A stretch of DNA of 17,362 nucleotides, from the NCBI GenBank assembly GCA_031367405.1, contig JANLPT010000365.1, positions 1 to 17,362 on the forward strand, given 5' to 3'. The notes beneath the pieces were generated by a model. It searched no databases. It worked only from the letters and a program-made list of their open reading frames with translations, and was not told where the DNA came from. Below, piece after piece: positions 1 to 5,843 of the stretch (position 1 is its first letter; each line of letters opens with the position of its first letter). The position numbers and the translations under genes are program-made. This stretch comes from JALHNI01 sp031367405. Lineage in GTDB: Bacteria; Acidobacteriota; Terriglobia; Bryobacterales; Bryobacteraceae.

Positions 1-96
1 ATTAAAAACGACCTCACCTTTACTTTCAGCGGGCGCACCAAAACCGAGGCCCTCGAAGATGGCTCCATCTTCCAGAGCGAGGATGGCTGTGTTCAA
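1..96 (-). CDS. carA: Carbamoyl-phosphate synthase small subunit, N-terminal fragment
   Basis: The small (glutaminase) subunit feeds ammonia from glutamine to CarB to make carbamoyl phosphate for arginine and pyrimidine synthesis in the cytoplasm. The 32 visible residues read MNTAILALEDGAIFEGLGFG, then APAESKGEVVFN. This matches the typical CarA opening (ALEDGxxFEGxxFGA...GEVVFNT). The gene starts with TTG at 96 and runs off the left edge, so the glutaminase domain is not seen. The start is supported by an AAGGAG Shine-Dalgarno 8 nt upstream. The gene is divergent from metX with about 80 bp between the starts. A plus-strand reading frame over the same bases (stop at 102) is a shadow. The family call is fairly sure despite the short length. 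Confidence 0.85.
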   Translation of the reverse strand, partial: MNTAILALEDGAIFEGLGFGAPAESKGEVVFN

Positions 97-104
97 CCGT
101 AGCT

Positions 105-110
105 CTCCTT
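105..110 (-). promoter_or_regulatory. Shine-Dalgarno of carA
   Basis: On the minus strand this reads AAGGAG, 8 nt before the TTG start at 96. It decides the non-ATG start of carA. Confidence 0.65.
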
Positions 111-150
111 CGTCGCGTGGGGGGATTTTTTCTAAGTTAGCACACCGGGC

Positions 151-156
151 TATAAT
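151..156 (+). promoter_or_regulatory. Candidate -10 box of metX
   Basis: Perfect TATAAT, 20 nt before the metX ATG. The -35 region (about 128-133) is only T-rich and poorly matched. If used, the 5' UTR would be only about 14 nt. There is no room for a SAM or SAH riboswitch in the 80-bp carA-metX gap. Confidence 0.5.
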
Positions 157-176
157 CGAGTCACATCCCCTCCTCG

Positions 177-1289
177 ATGCCAGTCGAAACACACATAGTC
201 ACCTTCCCCTCCTTAGCCCTGGACTGCGGCGTCACCTTGTCCGCCGTCGACTGTGCCTACGAGACTTATGGCGAATTGAACGCCTCCCGCTCCAACGCCA
301 TCCTGGCCTGCCACGCCTTTTCCGGCGATGCCCACGCGGCTGGCATCAGTAAAGAAGATGGCCGCCCCGGCTGGTGGGACGACATGATTGGGCCCGGCCT
401 GGCCTTCGATACCGGCAAGTACTTCGTCATTTGCGCCAACGTCCTGGGCGGTTGCCGCGGCACCACGGGGCCGGGCAGCCTCAACCCGCTCACGAATGCG
501 CCATTCGGCATGAGCTTTCCGGTCGTCACGATCGCCGACATGGTCCGCTTGCAAAAGCTGCTGATCGATCACTTGGGCATTGCCCGGCTGCTGAGCGTCT
601 CGGGCGGATCCATGGGCGGCATGCAGACTCTCGCCTGGGCCGTGCTGTTTCCCGATGCCGTGGCCAGCGTGATTCCCATCGCCACCACGTCGCGCCATAG
701 CGCCCAGCAGATCGCCTTCAACGAGGTGGGCCGGCAGAGCATTATGAGCGACCCCGACTGGCGCGATGGCAATTACTACGGCCTCACGCCGCCCAAACGC
801 GGCCTCGCCGTCGCGCGCATGGTGGGCCACATCACTTACATGAGCGATGACTCAATGAAAGAAAAATTCGGCCGGCGGCTGCGCCAGCGCGCCGAACTCG
901 GCTACGATTTTTCCGCCGAATTCGAAGTCGAAAGCTACCTCCGCTACCGGGGGAGCCAGTTCGTCGACCGCTTCGACGCCAACTCCTACCTCTACATCAC
1001 CAAAGCCATGGATTACTTCGATCTGGCTGCGGGGCACGCCTCATTGGGCGCCGCTTTTGAGAAAACCACCGCCCGCTTTCTGGTCATCAGCTTCACCTCC
1101 GACTGGCTTTACCCCACTTATCAATCGCTCGAAATCGTCAGCGCCCTGCGGGGCCGCAATCGTGACGTCGCTTACTGCGAGCTTCAATCCACCTATGGTC
1201 ACGACGCATTTCTGCTCGAAGTGGAGGCGCAATCGGACCTGGTACGCGGCTTCCTCGCCAGCACCTTCGCCCGGGTGGCCGCCGCATGA
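177..1289 (+). CDS. metX: Homoserine O-acyltransferase (MetX)
   Basis: This cytoplasmic alpha/beta-hydrolase-fold enzyme acylates homoserine (classically with acetyl-CoA) as the first committed step of methionine synthesis. At 370 aa it has the usual length. The nucleophile elbow GGSMGGMQ puts the catalytic Ser at 145. The rest of the triad fits Asp309 (SFTSDWLYP) and His342 (STYGHDAFL). The oxyanion and active-site strand GGCRGTTGPGS lies at 91-101. Acetyl- versus succinyl-CoA preference cannot be told from these motifs alone; some MetX proteins are succinyltransferases. No clear Shine-Dalgarno precedes the ATG. A TATAAT lies 20 nt upstream, so the leader is very short. The gene overlaps metW by 4 nt (ATGA), which implies translational coupling and a two-gene metX-metW operon. 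Confidence 0.95.
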   Translation: MPVETHIVTFPSLALDCGVTLSAVDCAYETYGELNASRSNAILACHAFSGDAHAAGISKEDGRPGWWDDMIGPGLAFDTGKYFVICANVLGGCRGTTGPGSLNPLTNAPFGMSFPVVTIADMVRLQKLLIDHLGIARLLSVSGGSMGGMQTLAWAVLFPDAVASVIPIATTSRHSAQQIAFNEVGRQSIMSDPDWRDGNYYGLTPPKRGLAVARMVGHITYMSDDSMKEKFGRRLRQRAELGYDFSAEFEVESYLRYRGSQFVDRFDANSYLYITKAMDYFDLAAGHASLGAAFEKTTARFLVISFTSDWLYPTYQSLEIVSALRGRNRDVAYCELQSTYGHDAFLLEVEAQSDLVRGFLASTFARVAAA

Positions 1290-1897
1290 AACGCCCCTTC
1301 GTGCAGAATGTCTTGAGCCGGCTCGACTATAAGATCATCACGGCCATCATCCCGGCCGGCTCTCGCGTCCTCGACCTCGGCTGCGGCGATGGCGAATTGA
1401 TCGCCTGGCTGATGGAGCACAAGAATGTCGACGCCCGCGGCGTAGAACTGCTGCCGGACCTCGTCCAAGCCGCGATCGCCCGCGGGGCGTCCGTCTATCA
1501 AGGCGACATCGAAACCAGCCTCAACGACTATCCTGACCAAGCCTTCGATTACGTCATCCTCAGCCAGACCTTGCAGCAAACGCGCCATCCCCTGCAAGTG
1601 CTCCGTAACATGCTCCGCGTGGGCAAGCGCGCCATCGTCGCCTTCCCCAACTTCGGCCACCACAGCGTCCGGCTGGCGCATCTGTTTAGCGGCCGCGCGC
1701 CCCGTAACCGGCTATTTCCTTACGATTGGTACGATTCGCCGAACCTGCACTTCCTCACCGTCGATGATTTCGAAATGCTGTGCGCCAAGGAGAATTGGCC
1801 CGTAGAGCGCACCATTTTTCTGGCCGGCCAGCGCGAAGTGAAACGCTTCCCGAATCTGACGGCGGAAGTCGCTGTCTTCGTCATTACCTCCCGGTAA
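1286..1897 (+). CDS. metW: Methionine biosynthesis protein MetW
   Basis: A 203-aa SAM-methyltransferase-fold protein of the MetW family, which is habitually encoded directly after metX. Its exact reaction is unsettled; it is thought to assist or regulate the acyltransferase step. Visible motifs are the SAM-binding glycine loop VLDLGCGDGEL (28-38), the acidic strand-2 end GVELLPD (52-58), and GDIETSL (73-79). Near the C-terminus is the MetW-typical FPYDWYDSPNLHFLTVDDF. The start overlaps the metX stop (ATGA). Its 3' end overlaps the convergent renalase-like gene by 14 bp, so there is no terminator between them. Confidence 0.93.
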   Translation: MKRPFVQNVLSRLDYKIITAIIPAGSRVLDLGCGDGELIAWLMEHKNVDARGVELLPDLVQAAIARGASVYQGDIETSLNDYPDQAFDYVILSQTLQQTRHPLQVLRNMLRVGKRAIVAFPNFGHHSVRLAHLFSGRAPRNRLFPYDWYDSPNLHFLTVDDFEMLCAKENWPVERTIFLAGQREVKRFPNLTAEVAVFVITSR

Positions 1898-2804
1898 CCG
1901 CCTCGGCCGCCGCCCAACCGGACAGCACGGCGCCTTCCACCCGTGGCTCAAGAAATGCGTCGCCCGCGAAAACCAGCGGTGGCCCGCTAGGCTCGCGATA
2001 ACAGCGTTCCGGATGCAGCACCGTGGCCTTGGCAAACTTCCACCGGTGCAAGTAAGTGGTGCTCGCCTCCACCCCGGCCTCATGCAGCAGTTCGGCGCTG
2101 GCGTGTTCGTCATCCCAATGCTGCAGGCTGTAGGCCCCGGTGGCATGGATGGTGATCGCCGGCTCCTTGGAAATGCCCTTGCGCCGGTTGTCGGCGATGA
2201 AGGCGATGGGTTCGTCGTCGAAAGCCCGCCACGAACCGGGGCCCAGAATCGTCACCGGTTTAACTGGAATCGCGAGCACCGCCAGGCAACGGTCATAGGC
2301 GATCTTGCCCAACACGGCGTGCTCCGGATGGCCCACCAGTTGCAGCGATTGCGGCACTGGCGCCGTCAGAATCACGGCGTCGAAATCGTCGCCCATCACG
2401 CGCCAACCATGCCCTACGGCTTCCAACTTTTCCACCCGTACTTCCGGGTGGATCGTCAAACCGGCGGCCCACGCCTGGGCCACCGAGTTCATGCCCGCCA
2501 CGCCGCAATAGCGCGGACGGCCGAGTTCGTCGCCGCTGCTGAAGCCTTGGTGCCATTGACGGACCACGCCCTCGTCCAGCATGCCGTGCAGAGTCGTGGC
2601 GAAACTCGGGTGACGCACGGTGAAGTACTGCGCCCCGGAATCGAGCCGCGCCTCTTCGCCCAGCGCACCGGTCAGCCGTCGAGTGGCCATCCGGCCGCCC
2701 GGCCGCTTGCCCTTATCGAACAGCACCGGCTCCCAGTCAAGTTCCTTCAGCTTGCGGGCGGCGGCCAAGCCCGTAATTCCCGCTCCAATGATCGCGCAAC
2801 GCAT
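1884..2804 (-). CDS. Renalase-like NAD(P)/FAD-dependent oxidoreductase
   Basis: A 306-aa Rossmann-fold flavoprotein resembling bacterial renalase / COG3380 amine-oxidase-like proteins. The dinucleotide-binding motif GAGITG is at 7-12. It is followed by GGRMATRR (36-43) and DSGAQYFT (55-62), a combination typical of the renalase group. The C-terminal FAD-contacting segment reads FAGDAFLEPRVEGAVLSG. Bacterial renalases oxidise off-pathway dihydro-isomers of NAD(P)H; the substrate here is not known. There is no signal peptide, so it is likely cytoplasmic. It overlaps metW tail to tail by 14 bp. The start lies 21 bp from the divergent methyltransferase. The start codon is preceded by TAGCCT at 6 nt rather than by a Shine-Dalgarno. 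Confidence 0.85.
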   Translation of the reverse strand: MRCAIIGAGITGLAAARKLKELDWEPVLFDKGKRPGGRMATRRLTGALGEEARLDSGAQYFTVRHPSFATTLHGMLDEGVVRQWHQGFSSGDELGRPRYCGVAGMNSVAQAWAAGLTIHPEVRVEKLEAVGHGWRVMGDDFDAVILTAPVPQSLQLVGHPEHAVLGKIAYDRCLAVLAIPVKPVTILGPGSWRAFDDEPIAFIADNRRKGISKEPAITIHATGAYSLQHWDDEHASAELLHEAGVEASTTYLHRWKFAKATVLHPERCYREPSGPPLVFAGDAFLEPRVEGAVLSGWAAAEAVTGR

Positions 2805-2810
2805 CCATCC

Positions 2811-2816
2811 AGGCTA
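2811..2816 (-). promoter_or_regulatory. TANNNT box before renalase-like gene (candidate leaderless promoter)
   Basis: On the minus strand TAGCCT is followed by 6 nt and then the ATG at 2804. Transcription would start at or next to the start codon. The -35 region is not recognisable. Confidence 0.3.
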
Positions 2817-2825
2817 CATGCTCTA

Positions 2826-3548
2826 ATGGCCTCTATGCCGCCTGCGCCTCATCGCCGTGCGCCGACCCGCAATCGCATGGGCTGGACGTCGAATCAGATC
2901 AACGCCCTGAGCCAGCTATTTGTCGACCACTGCCGCACCGCGTCGTTGCCGGTGCTGGACCTCGGTGCCGCCTATGGCGTCGCGACCTTGCCGGCCCTCG
3001 CCGCCGGAGCGCGCGTCATCGCCAATGACCTGGATGCGGAACACCTCGCTGTATTGGCCAGCCTGGCCGGGCCAAACTCCCGGCTTCAACTTCTTCCCGG
3101 CCGCTTTCCCAACCAACTCGATCTGCCCCCCGCCAGCCTCGGTGCCGTCCATGCTTCGAATGTCCTGCACTTCTTAGACGGCCCGGAACTTACCTTGGGC
3201 GCGGCTAAGATCGCTAATTGGCTAGCACCCGGTGGCCAGCTCTTTATTCACGCCGGAACACCTTACCAACAGCCTTTCAGCCGTTTTATTCCCCAATACG
3301 AGCAGCGCGTGGCGGCGGGCGACCCCTGGCCTGGCTATGTGATGGACACCGCTGCCATTTCCACTCACCGGAAGCTGACCCAAATCCCCCCCGCCCTTCA
3401 CTTACTCGACCCTCAGGTCCTTACTCGCGTTTTCCAAGCCGCCGGACTCGTTGTTGACCGCGCCTGGTTCTACCGCCGCCACGATTTGCCCCGCAGCATG
3501 CACCACGATGGCCGCGAAGGCGTCGCTTTGCTAGCCCATAAACCGTAA
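2826..3548 (+). CDS. Class I SAM-dependent methyltransferase
   Basis: A 240-aa cytoplasmic methyltransferase with the substrate unknown. SAM-binding motif I is VLDLGAAYGVA (43-53). The strand-2 acidic residue lies in IANDLDAEH (65-73), and the motif II/III region is VHASNVLHFLDG (108-119). The C-terminal part ends in a region rich in aromatic and basic residues. The start chosen is the first ATG clear of the divergent gene. ATG at 2835 is equally possible because TCTAAT, a near -10 hexamer, sits 7 nt before it; ATG 2877 is also in frame. The same reading frame stays open upstream to 2013, but that part is antisense to the renalase-like gene and is not counted. It is unrelated to the neighbouring metW at the motif level. 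Confidence 0.85.
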   Translation: MASMPPAPHRRAPTRNRMGWTSNQINALSQLFVDHCRTASLPVLDLGAAYGVATLPALAAGARVIANDLDAEHLAVLASLAGPNSRLQLLPGRFPNQLDLPPASLGAVHASNVLHFLDGPELTLGAAKIANWLAPGGQLFIHAGTPYQQPFSRFIPQYEQRVAAGDPWPGYVMDTAAISTHRKLTQIPPALHLLDPQVLTRVFQAAGLVVDRAWFYRRHDLPRSMHHDGREGVALLAHKP

Positions 3549-3577
3549 GTAGAGCAAGCTCCAGTTAGTACTGCAAA

Positions 3578-4066
3578 TTGGACGTCTTTTGCGTGGATTA
3601 TTTCTTCCCGATTCGTTACGGCAACCACGACGTGAACCTATTCGGCCAGAACAGCATCAACAACGGTGGCCGCATCGAGTGGATGTTACGGAACACGCTG
3701 CCGGCGATCAACACTCAGCTCGACGCGAATCTCACACAGAAACAAGGTGCCGCCTTGCAACTCGCCATCTGGGACGTCGTCCACGATGGTGGCGACGGTT
3801 TCGCCGCCGGTCGCATCCGGCAAAGCGCCGACGCCCTCAACTCCACCGACTCTATTGTCCTCTCGCTCGCCAATTCCTTTCTCTCGGCCAGCCTCGGCCG
3901 AACGCAAACCGGCGGCATCGTTTACGTCAACGTCCCTGGCCCCACCTCGATGCAGCGCTTGATGAGCGACGGCATCGCCGAACCATCCACTTACGCCCTG
4001 ATGCTCACTGGCTGCACCCTAGTCGCTCTCCGCGCCGGTAAAGGCGCCGCCCCTGAGCCTTGGTGA
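3578..4066 (+). pseudogene. 5'-truncated PEP-CTERM sorting-domain protein
   Basis: The open frame begins at a TTG just after an in-frame TAG at 3566. It starts mid-domain with FCVDYFFPIRYG, lacking any signal peptide. The body contains LQLAIWDVVHDGGDGFAAG and ends with AEPSTYALMLTGCTLVALRAGKG. That tail has the EPSTYALM motif, a hydrophobic stretch and basic residues of a PEP-CTERM anchor, which exosortase would cut. The FCVD...AIWDVVHDGGDG layout recalls secreted PEP-CTERM proteins common in Bryobacter/Solibacter-type genomes. A surface protein of this kind needs an export signal, so this looks like a remnant whose 5' end was lost next to the methyltransferase gene. Alternatively the start is a misassembly. 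No exosortase gene is in the window. Confidence 0.6.
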
Positions 4067-4087
4067 CTTTGGCCGCAGTGGCGGGAA

Positions 4088-4093
4088 TAAAAT
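4088..4093 (+). promoter_or_regulatory. Possible -10 box of the cytochrome b-molybdoprotein-MrpX operon
   Basis: TAAAAT (5 of 6 to consensus) lies 26 nt before the ATG at 4120, with no good -35 at 17 bp. GGAATA overlaps it, but no matching ECF-type -10 was found, so control by an ECF sigma factor (as in Azospira) is not visible here. Confidence 0.25.
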
Positions 4094-4119
4094 GTTGCCG
4101 TTGCGGGATCTGTTCTGCG

Positions 4120-4725
4120 ATGACAACCGCGAAACATCCTCTGGCGATCCGTTGGTTCCACTGGCTCAACTTTCCGTTGCTTGCCCTGATGATTTGGAGC
4201 GGGCTCCTGATTTATTGGGCGAACGATGCATTCTTTAGCTTTCCCGATTGGTTTTACAAAAAACTGCATGTCGAGTTCCGGCTTTCGGAGGGCATGCAGT
4301 ACCATTTCCTGTTCATGTGGCTGTTCGCGATCAACGGGGTCTGCTATGTGGCCTACACGCTCTTCAGTGGAGAGTGGCGGGAACTGATTCCTGGAAGGGA
4401 CGCCTTGCGGCAGGCCTTTCAGGTGGTGCTGCACGACCTGGGAATCCGCAAAGAGCCATTGCCCCCGGCGAAGTTCAACGCTGCTCAGCAGATTGCCTAC
4501 ACTGGCGTGGTGTTGATGGGGCTCGGCTCATTGGTGACGGGATTGGCGATCTACCGGCCGGTGCAACTCTCGATTCTGAACCAGTTGGCGGGTGGCTACC
4601 AAAACGCACGCACGATTCATTTCCTGCTGACCGTCGGCTATGTCGGCTTCTTTTTGATGCACGTAGGGCAGGTGATTCGGGCCGGTTGGCCGAACTTTCG
4701 TGCCATGGTGACCGGACATGAATAA
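4120..4725 (+). CDS. Cytochrome b561-type membrane subunit (YedZ1-like)
   Basis: A 201-aa, four-helix inner-membrane cytochrome b that would pass quinol electrons to the exported molybdoprotein encoded next. Hydrophobic segments lie near residues 17-33, 61-81, 124-143 and 165-187. Candidate haem ligands are His14 (RWFHWLN), His62 (QYHF), His167 (TIHFLL) and His181 (LMHVGQV). A longer frame from TTG 4060 adds 20 residues with no membrane character and overlaps the preceding remnant, so ATG 4120 is preferred. Its 3' end overlaps the molybdoprotein gene by 8 bp, showing one operon. It is not the MsrQ/YedZ six-helix type of E. coli. It resembles the b561 or Ni/Fe-hydrogenase cytochrome group that accompanies some YedY homologues. 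Confidence 0.87.
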   Translation: MTTAKHPLAIRWFHWLNFPLLALMIWSGLLIYWANDAFFSFPDWFYKKLHVEFRLSEGMQYHFLFMWLFAINGVCYVAYTLFSGEWRELIPGRDALRQAFQVVLHDLGIRKEPLPPAKFNAAQQIAYTGVVLMGLGSLVTGLAIYRPVQLSILNQLAGGYQNARTIHFLLTVGYVGFFLMHVGQVIRAGWPNFRAMVTGHE

Positions 4726-5368
4726 CCAGCGCCGCGCGTTCGTCAAGTTTGGCCTGGCTGGAGTGGCGGTGGTGGCTGGCCTGCGGGAATCCCTCAAGAT
4801 CAGCCCGCACGAATGGAACGAGAAGGTGACGAGGAAGCTGTTCGGGGCACGCGGTCTAACGCCTACCTTCCCGCAGGATCGGGCCAAGGAGCCGCGGCCG
4901 AACGGGAATGTGGGGTTGGAAAACGAGGTGGCGGACTGGCAGTTGAAGATCGTCGATCCAGGGGGCGCGCGGGCCATGAGTTTGTTGCAGCTACAGGCCT
5001 TACCGGCGGTGGCGATGACGACGGAACTGATGTGCGTGGAGGGGTGGAGCGAGGTCGTGAGTTGGAAGGGCACTCTTCTGCGGAATATCGCTCCTGCGAA
5101 CGCCCCGGAATATGTTAGCTTAAGAACTCCCGATGAGTCTTACTATGTCGGTCTTGATCTTGAAAGCGCGTTGCATCCGCAGACGCTGCTGGCTTGGGAA
5201 ATGAATGGACAACCACTCACTTCCGAACATGGCGCACCGTTGCGTCTGGTGATTCCGGTGAAATACGGAATCAAGAACATGAAGCGGATCGGAACCATCC
5301 AGTTCACCGCCCGGCGTCCCCAAGACTATTGGAACGAGCGTGGCTACGACTGGTACGCCGGTCTGTAA
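4718..5368 (+). CDS. Tat-exported sulfite-oxidase-fold molybdoprotein (YedY/MsrP-like)
   Basis: A 216-aa single-domain oxidoreductase that binds molybdopterin. The N-terminus QRRAFVKFGLAGVAVVAG (4-21) carries a twin-arginine motif followed by a hydrophobic stretch, so it is predicted to be folded with its cofactor and exported by Tat. The molybdenum-ligating cysteine is Cys106 in ELMCVEGWSEVVSWKG. HGAPLRLVIPVKYGIKNMKR (171-190) is a family hallmark. The end reads DYWNERGYDWYAGL. There is no C-terminal dimerisation domain or haem domain, so it is not a full sulfite oxidase. YedY/MsrP homologues reduce methionine sulfoxide in periplasmic proteins. Here the next gene encodes a Met-rich secreted peptide, which makes that role likely (inference). 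It overlaps the cytochrome gene by 8 bp. Confidence 0.88.
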   Translation: MNNQRRAFVKFGLAGVAVVAGLRESLKISPHEWNEKVTRKLFGARGLTPTFPQDRAKEPRPNGNVGLENEVADWQLKIVDPGGARAMSLLQLQALPAVAMTTELMCVEGWSEVVSWKGTLLRNIAPANAPEYVSLRTPDESYYVGLDLESALHPQTLLAWEMNGQPLTSEHGAPLRLVIPVKYGIKNMKRIGTIQFTARRPQDYWNERGYDWYAGL

Positions 5369-5398
5369 TAATTACTAACTGAAAAAAAGGAATCAATT

Positions 5399-5587
5399 AT
5401 GCTAAAAAGAATCGCTCTCGCCGCCGCGCTTGCCATCTTCACCGTCTCCGCCGTCCCCGCTGAAGACAAGATGGAGAAGAAAGACAAGATGGAGAAGAAA
5501 GAGGCCAAGAAAAAGAAGTCTAAGGATAAGGACAAGATGGACAAGATGGACAAGATGGACAAGATGGACAAGAAGCCCGGCGCCTAA
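5399..5587 (+). CDS. Secreted Met/Lys/Asp repeat peptide (MrpX-like, MXKDX family)
   Basis: A 62-aa protein with a Sec signal peptide (residues 1-21, likely cut after AVPA). The mature part is 41 aa made almost only of Lys (18), Asp/Glu (12) and Met (6), ending in PGA. The core is four tandem DKM units after two copies of the hexapeptide DKMEKK. It resembles the small exported pentapeptide MXKDX-repeat proteins and the MrpX peptide of Azospira. There the peptide absorbs hypochlorite by methionine oxidation and is re-reduced by YedY1. A clear AAGG-type Shine-Dalgarno lies about 8 nt before the ATG. It follows the molybdoprotein stop by 30 nt and precedes a strong terminator, so it is the third gene of that operon. 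A metal-binding role is an alternative. Confidence 0.85.
   Translation: MLKRIALAAALAIFTVSAVPAEDKMEKKDKMEKKEAKKKKSKDKDKMDKMDKMDKMDKKPGA
5465..5500 (+). repeat. Two 18-nt perfect direct repeats in the MrpX-like gene
   Basis: GACAAGATGGAGAAGAAA occurs at 5465-5482 and again at 5483-5500 without mismatch, each copy encoding DKMEKK. Confidence 0.9.
5531..5575 (+). repeat. 9-nt tandem repeat (four perfect copies plus one partial) in the MrpX-like gene
   Basis: GACAAGATG is repeated at 5531, 5540, 5549 and 5558. A fifth unit (GACAAGAAG) ends at 5575. Each unit encodes Asp-Lys-Met. The perfect copies suggest recent expansion, so copy number could vary in frame. Confidence 0.92.
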
Positions 5588-5617
5588 GTTCTATTTTTCT
5601 TACATAGGGAGAACCTG

Positions 5618-5646
5618 AAAGCCATCCGGTCATCCGGATGGCTTTT
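5618..5646 (+). terminator. Rho-independent terminator after the MrpX-like gene
   Basis: A perfect 9-bp stem (GCCATCCGG at 5621-5629, CCGGATGGC at 5634-5642) with a TCAT loop is followed by TTTT. AAA before the stem can pair with the T-run, so it may work in both directions. It lies 33 nt after the stop and closes the three-gene operon. Confidence 0.88.
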
Positions 5647-5683
5647 CGGTTTTCAACTTCGTGCGCGGGCCGGACGGGCCAGA

Positions 5684-5711
5684 GCCGCGACCGCTTGGTT
5701 TTTTTCGCGGC
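5684..5711. repeat. 7-bp inverted repeat with T-rich loop
   Basis: GCCGCGA (5684-5690) and TCGCGGC (5705-5711) pair perfectly around a 14-nt loop ending in six T. It lies in the convergent spacer between the MrpX-like gene and the amidohydrolase, next to the dispersed repeat at 5721. Its function is unknown. Confidence 0.5.
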
Positions 5712-5720
5712 GTGTCACCG

Positions 5721-5749
5721 CATCCCCTCTCTCACGGTGGGGGTTCGTT
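5721..5749 (+). repeat. Dispersed 29-nt repeat, copy A
   Basis: It begins CATCCCCTCTCT and ends GGGGTTCGTT. It matches 27 of 29 positions of the segment at 11829-11857, in the same orientation. The CCCC and GGGG blocks give it weak dyad symmetry. Copies of such a motif are expected elsewhere in the genome, but only two are visible here. Confidence 0.7.
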
Positions 5750-5794
5750 TGGACGCCCATGGATGCTGCGATGGCATGCAAAAGATATGTGTTA

Positions 5795-5807
5795 AGCCGT
5801 CGCGGCT
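5795..5807 (-). terminator. Weak hairpin, possible amidohydrolase terminator
   Basis: A 5-bp GC stem (AGCCG/CGGCT, 3-nt loop) lies 37 bp downstream of the amidohydrolase stop on the minus strand. The following bases are TTAACA rather than a true T-tract, so this is a weak call. Confidence 0.25.
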
Positions 5808-5843
5808 AAAAATGTTCTTAAGTTAGCGCTGATGAGGCCGGTC

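Noticed and set aside
1..102. Plus-strand frame ending at 102 as the tail of an upstream gene
   Set aside because: The minus strand of the same bases encodes a clear CarA N-terminus with a Shine-Dalgarno; the plus frame is its shadow.
2013..2825. An 813-nt open frame antisense to the renalase-like gene, in frame with the methyltransferase
   Set aside because: It has no recognisable domain and arises from GC-rich codon use opposite a convincing flavoprotein; the methyltransferase fold starts only after 2826.
5465..5575. A CRISPR-like or satellite array
   Set aside because: The units are contiguous, short and coding (DKM/DKMEKK); there are no spacers.
5638..5826. A 62-aa frame after the MrpX-like gene
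   Set aside because: It starts inside the terminator hairpin and runs through the hairpin and dispersed repeat, with no coding signal.
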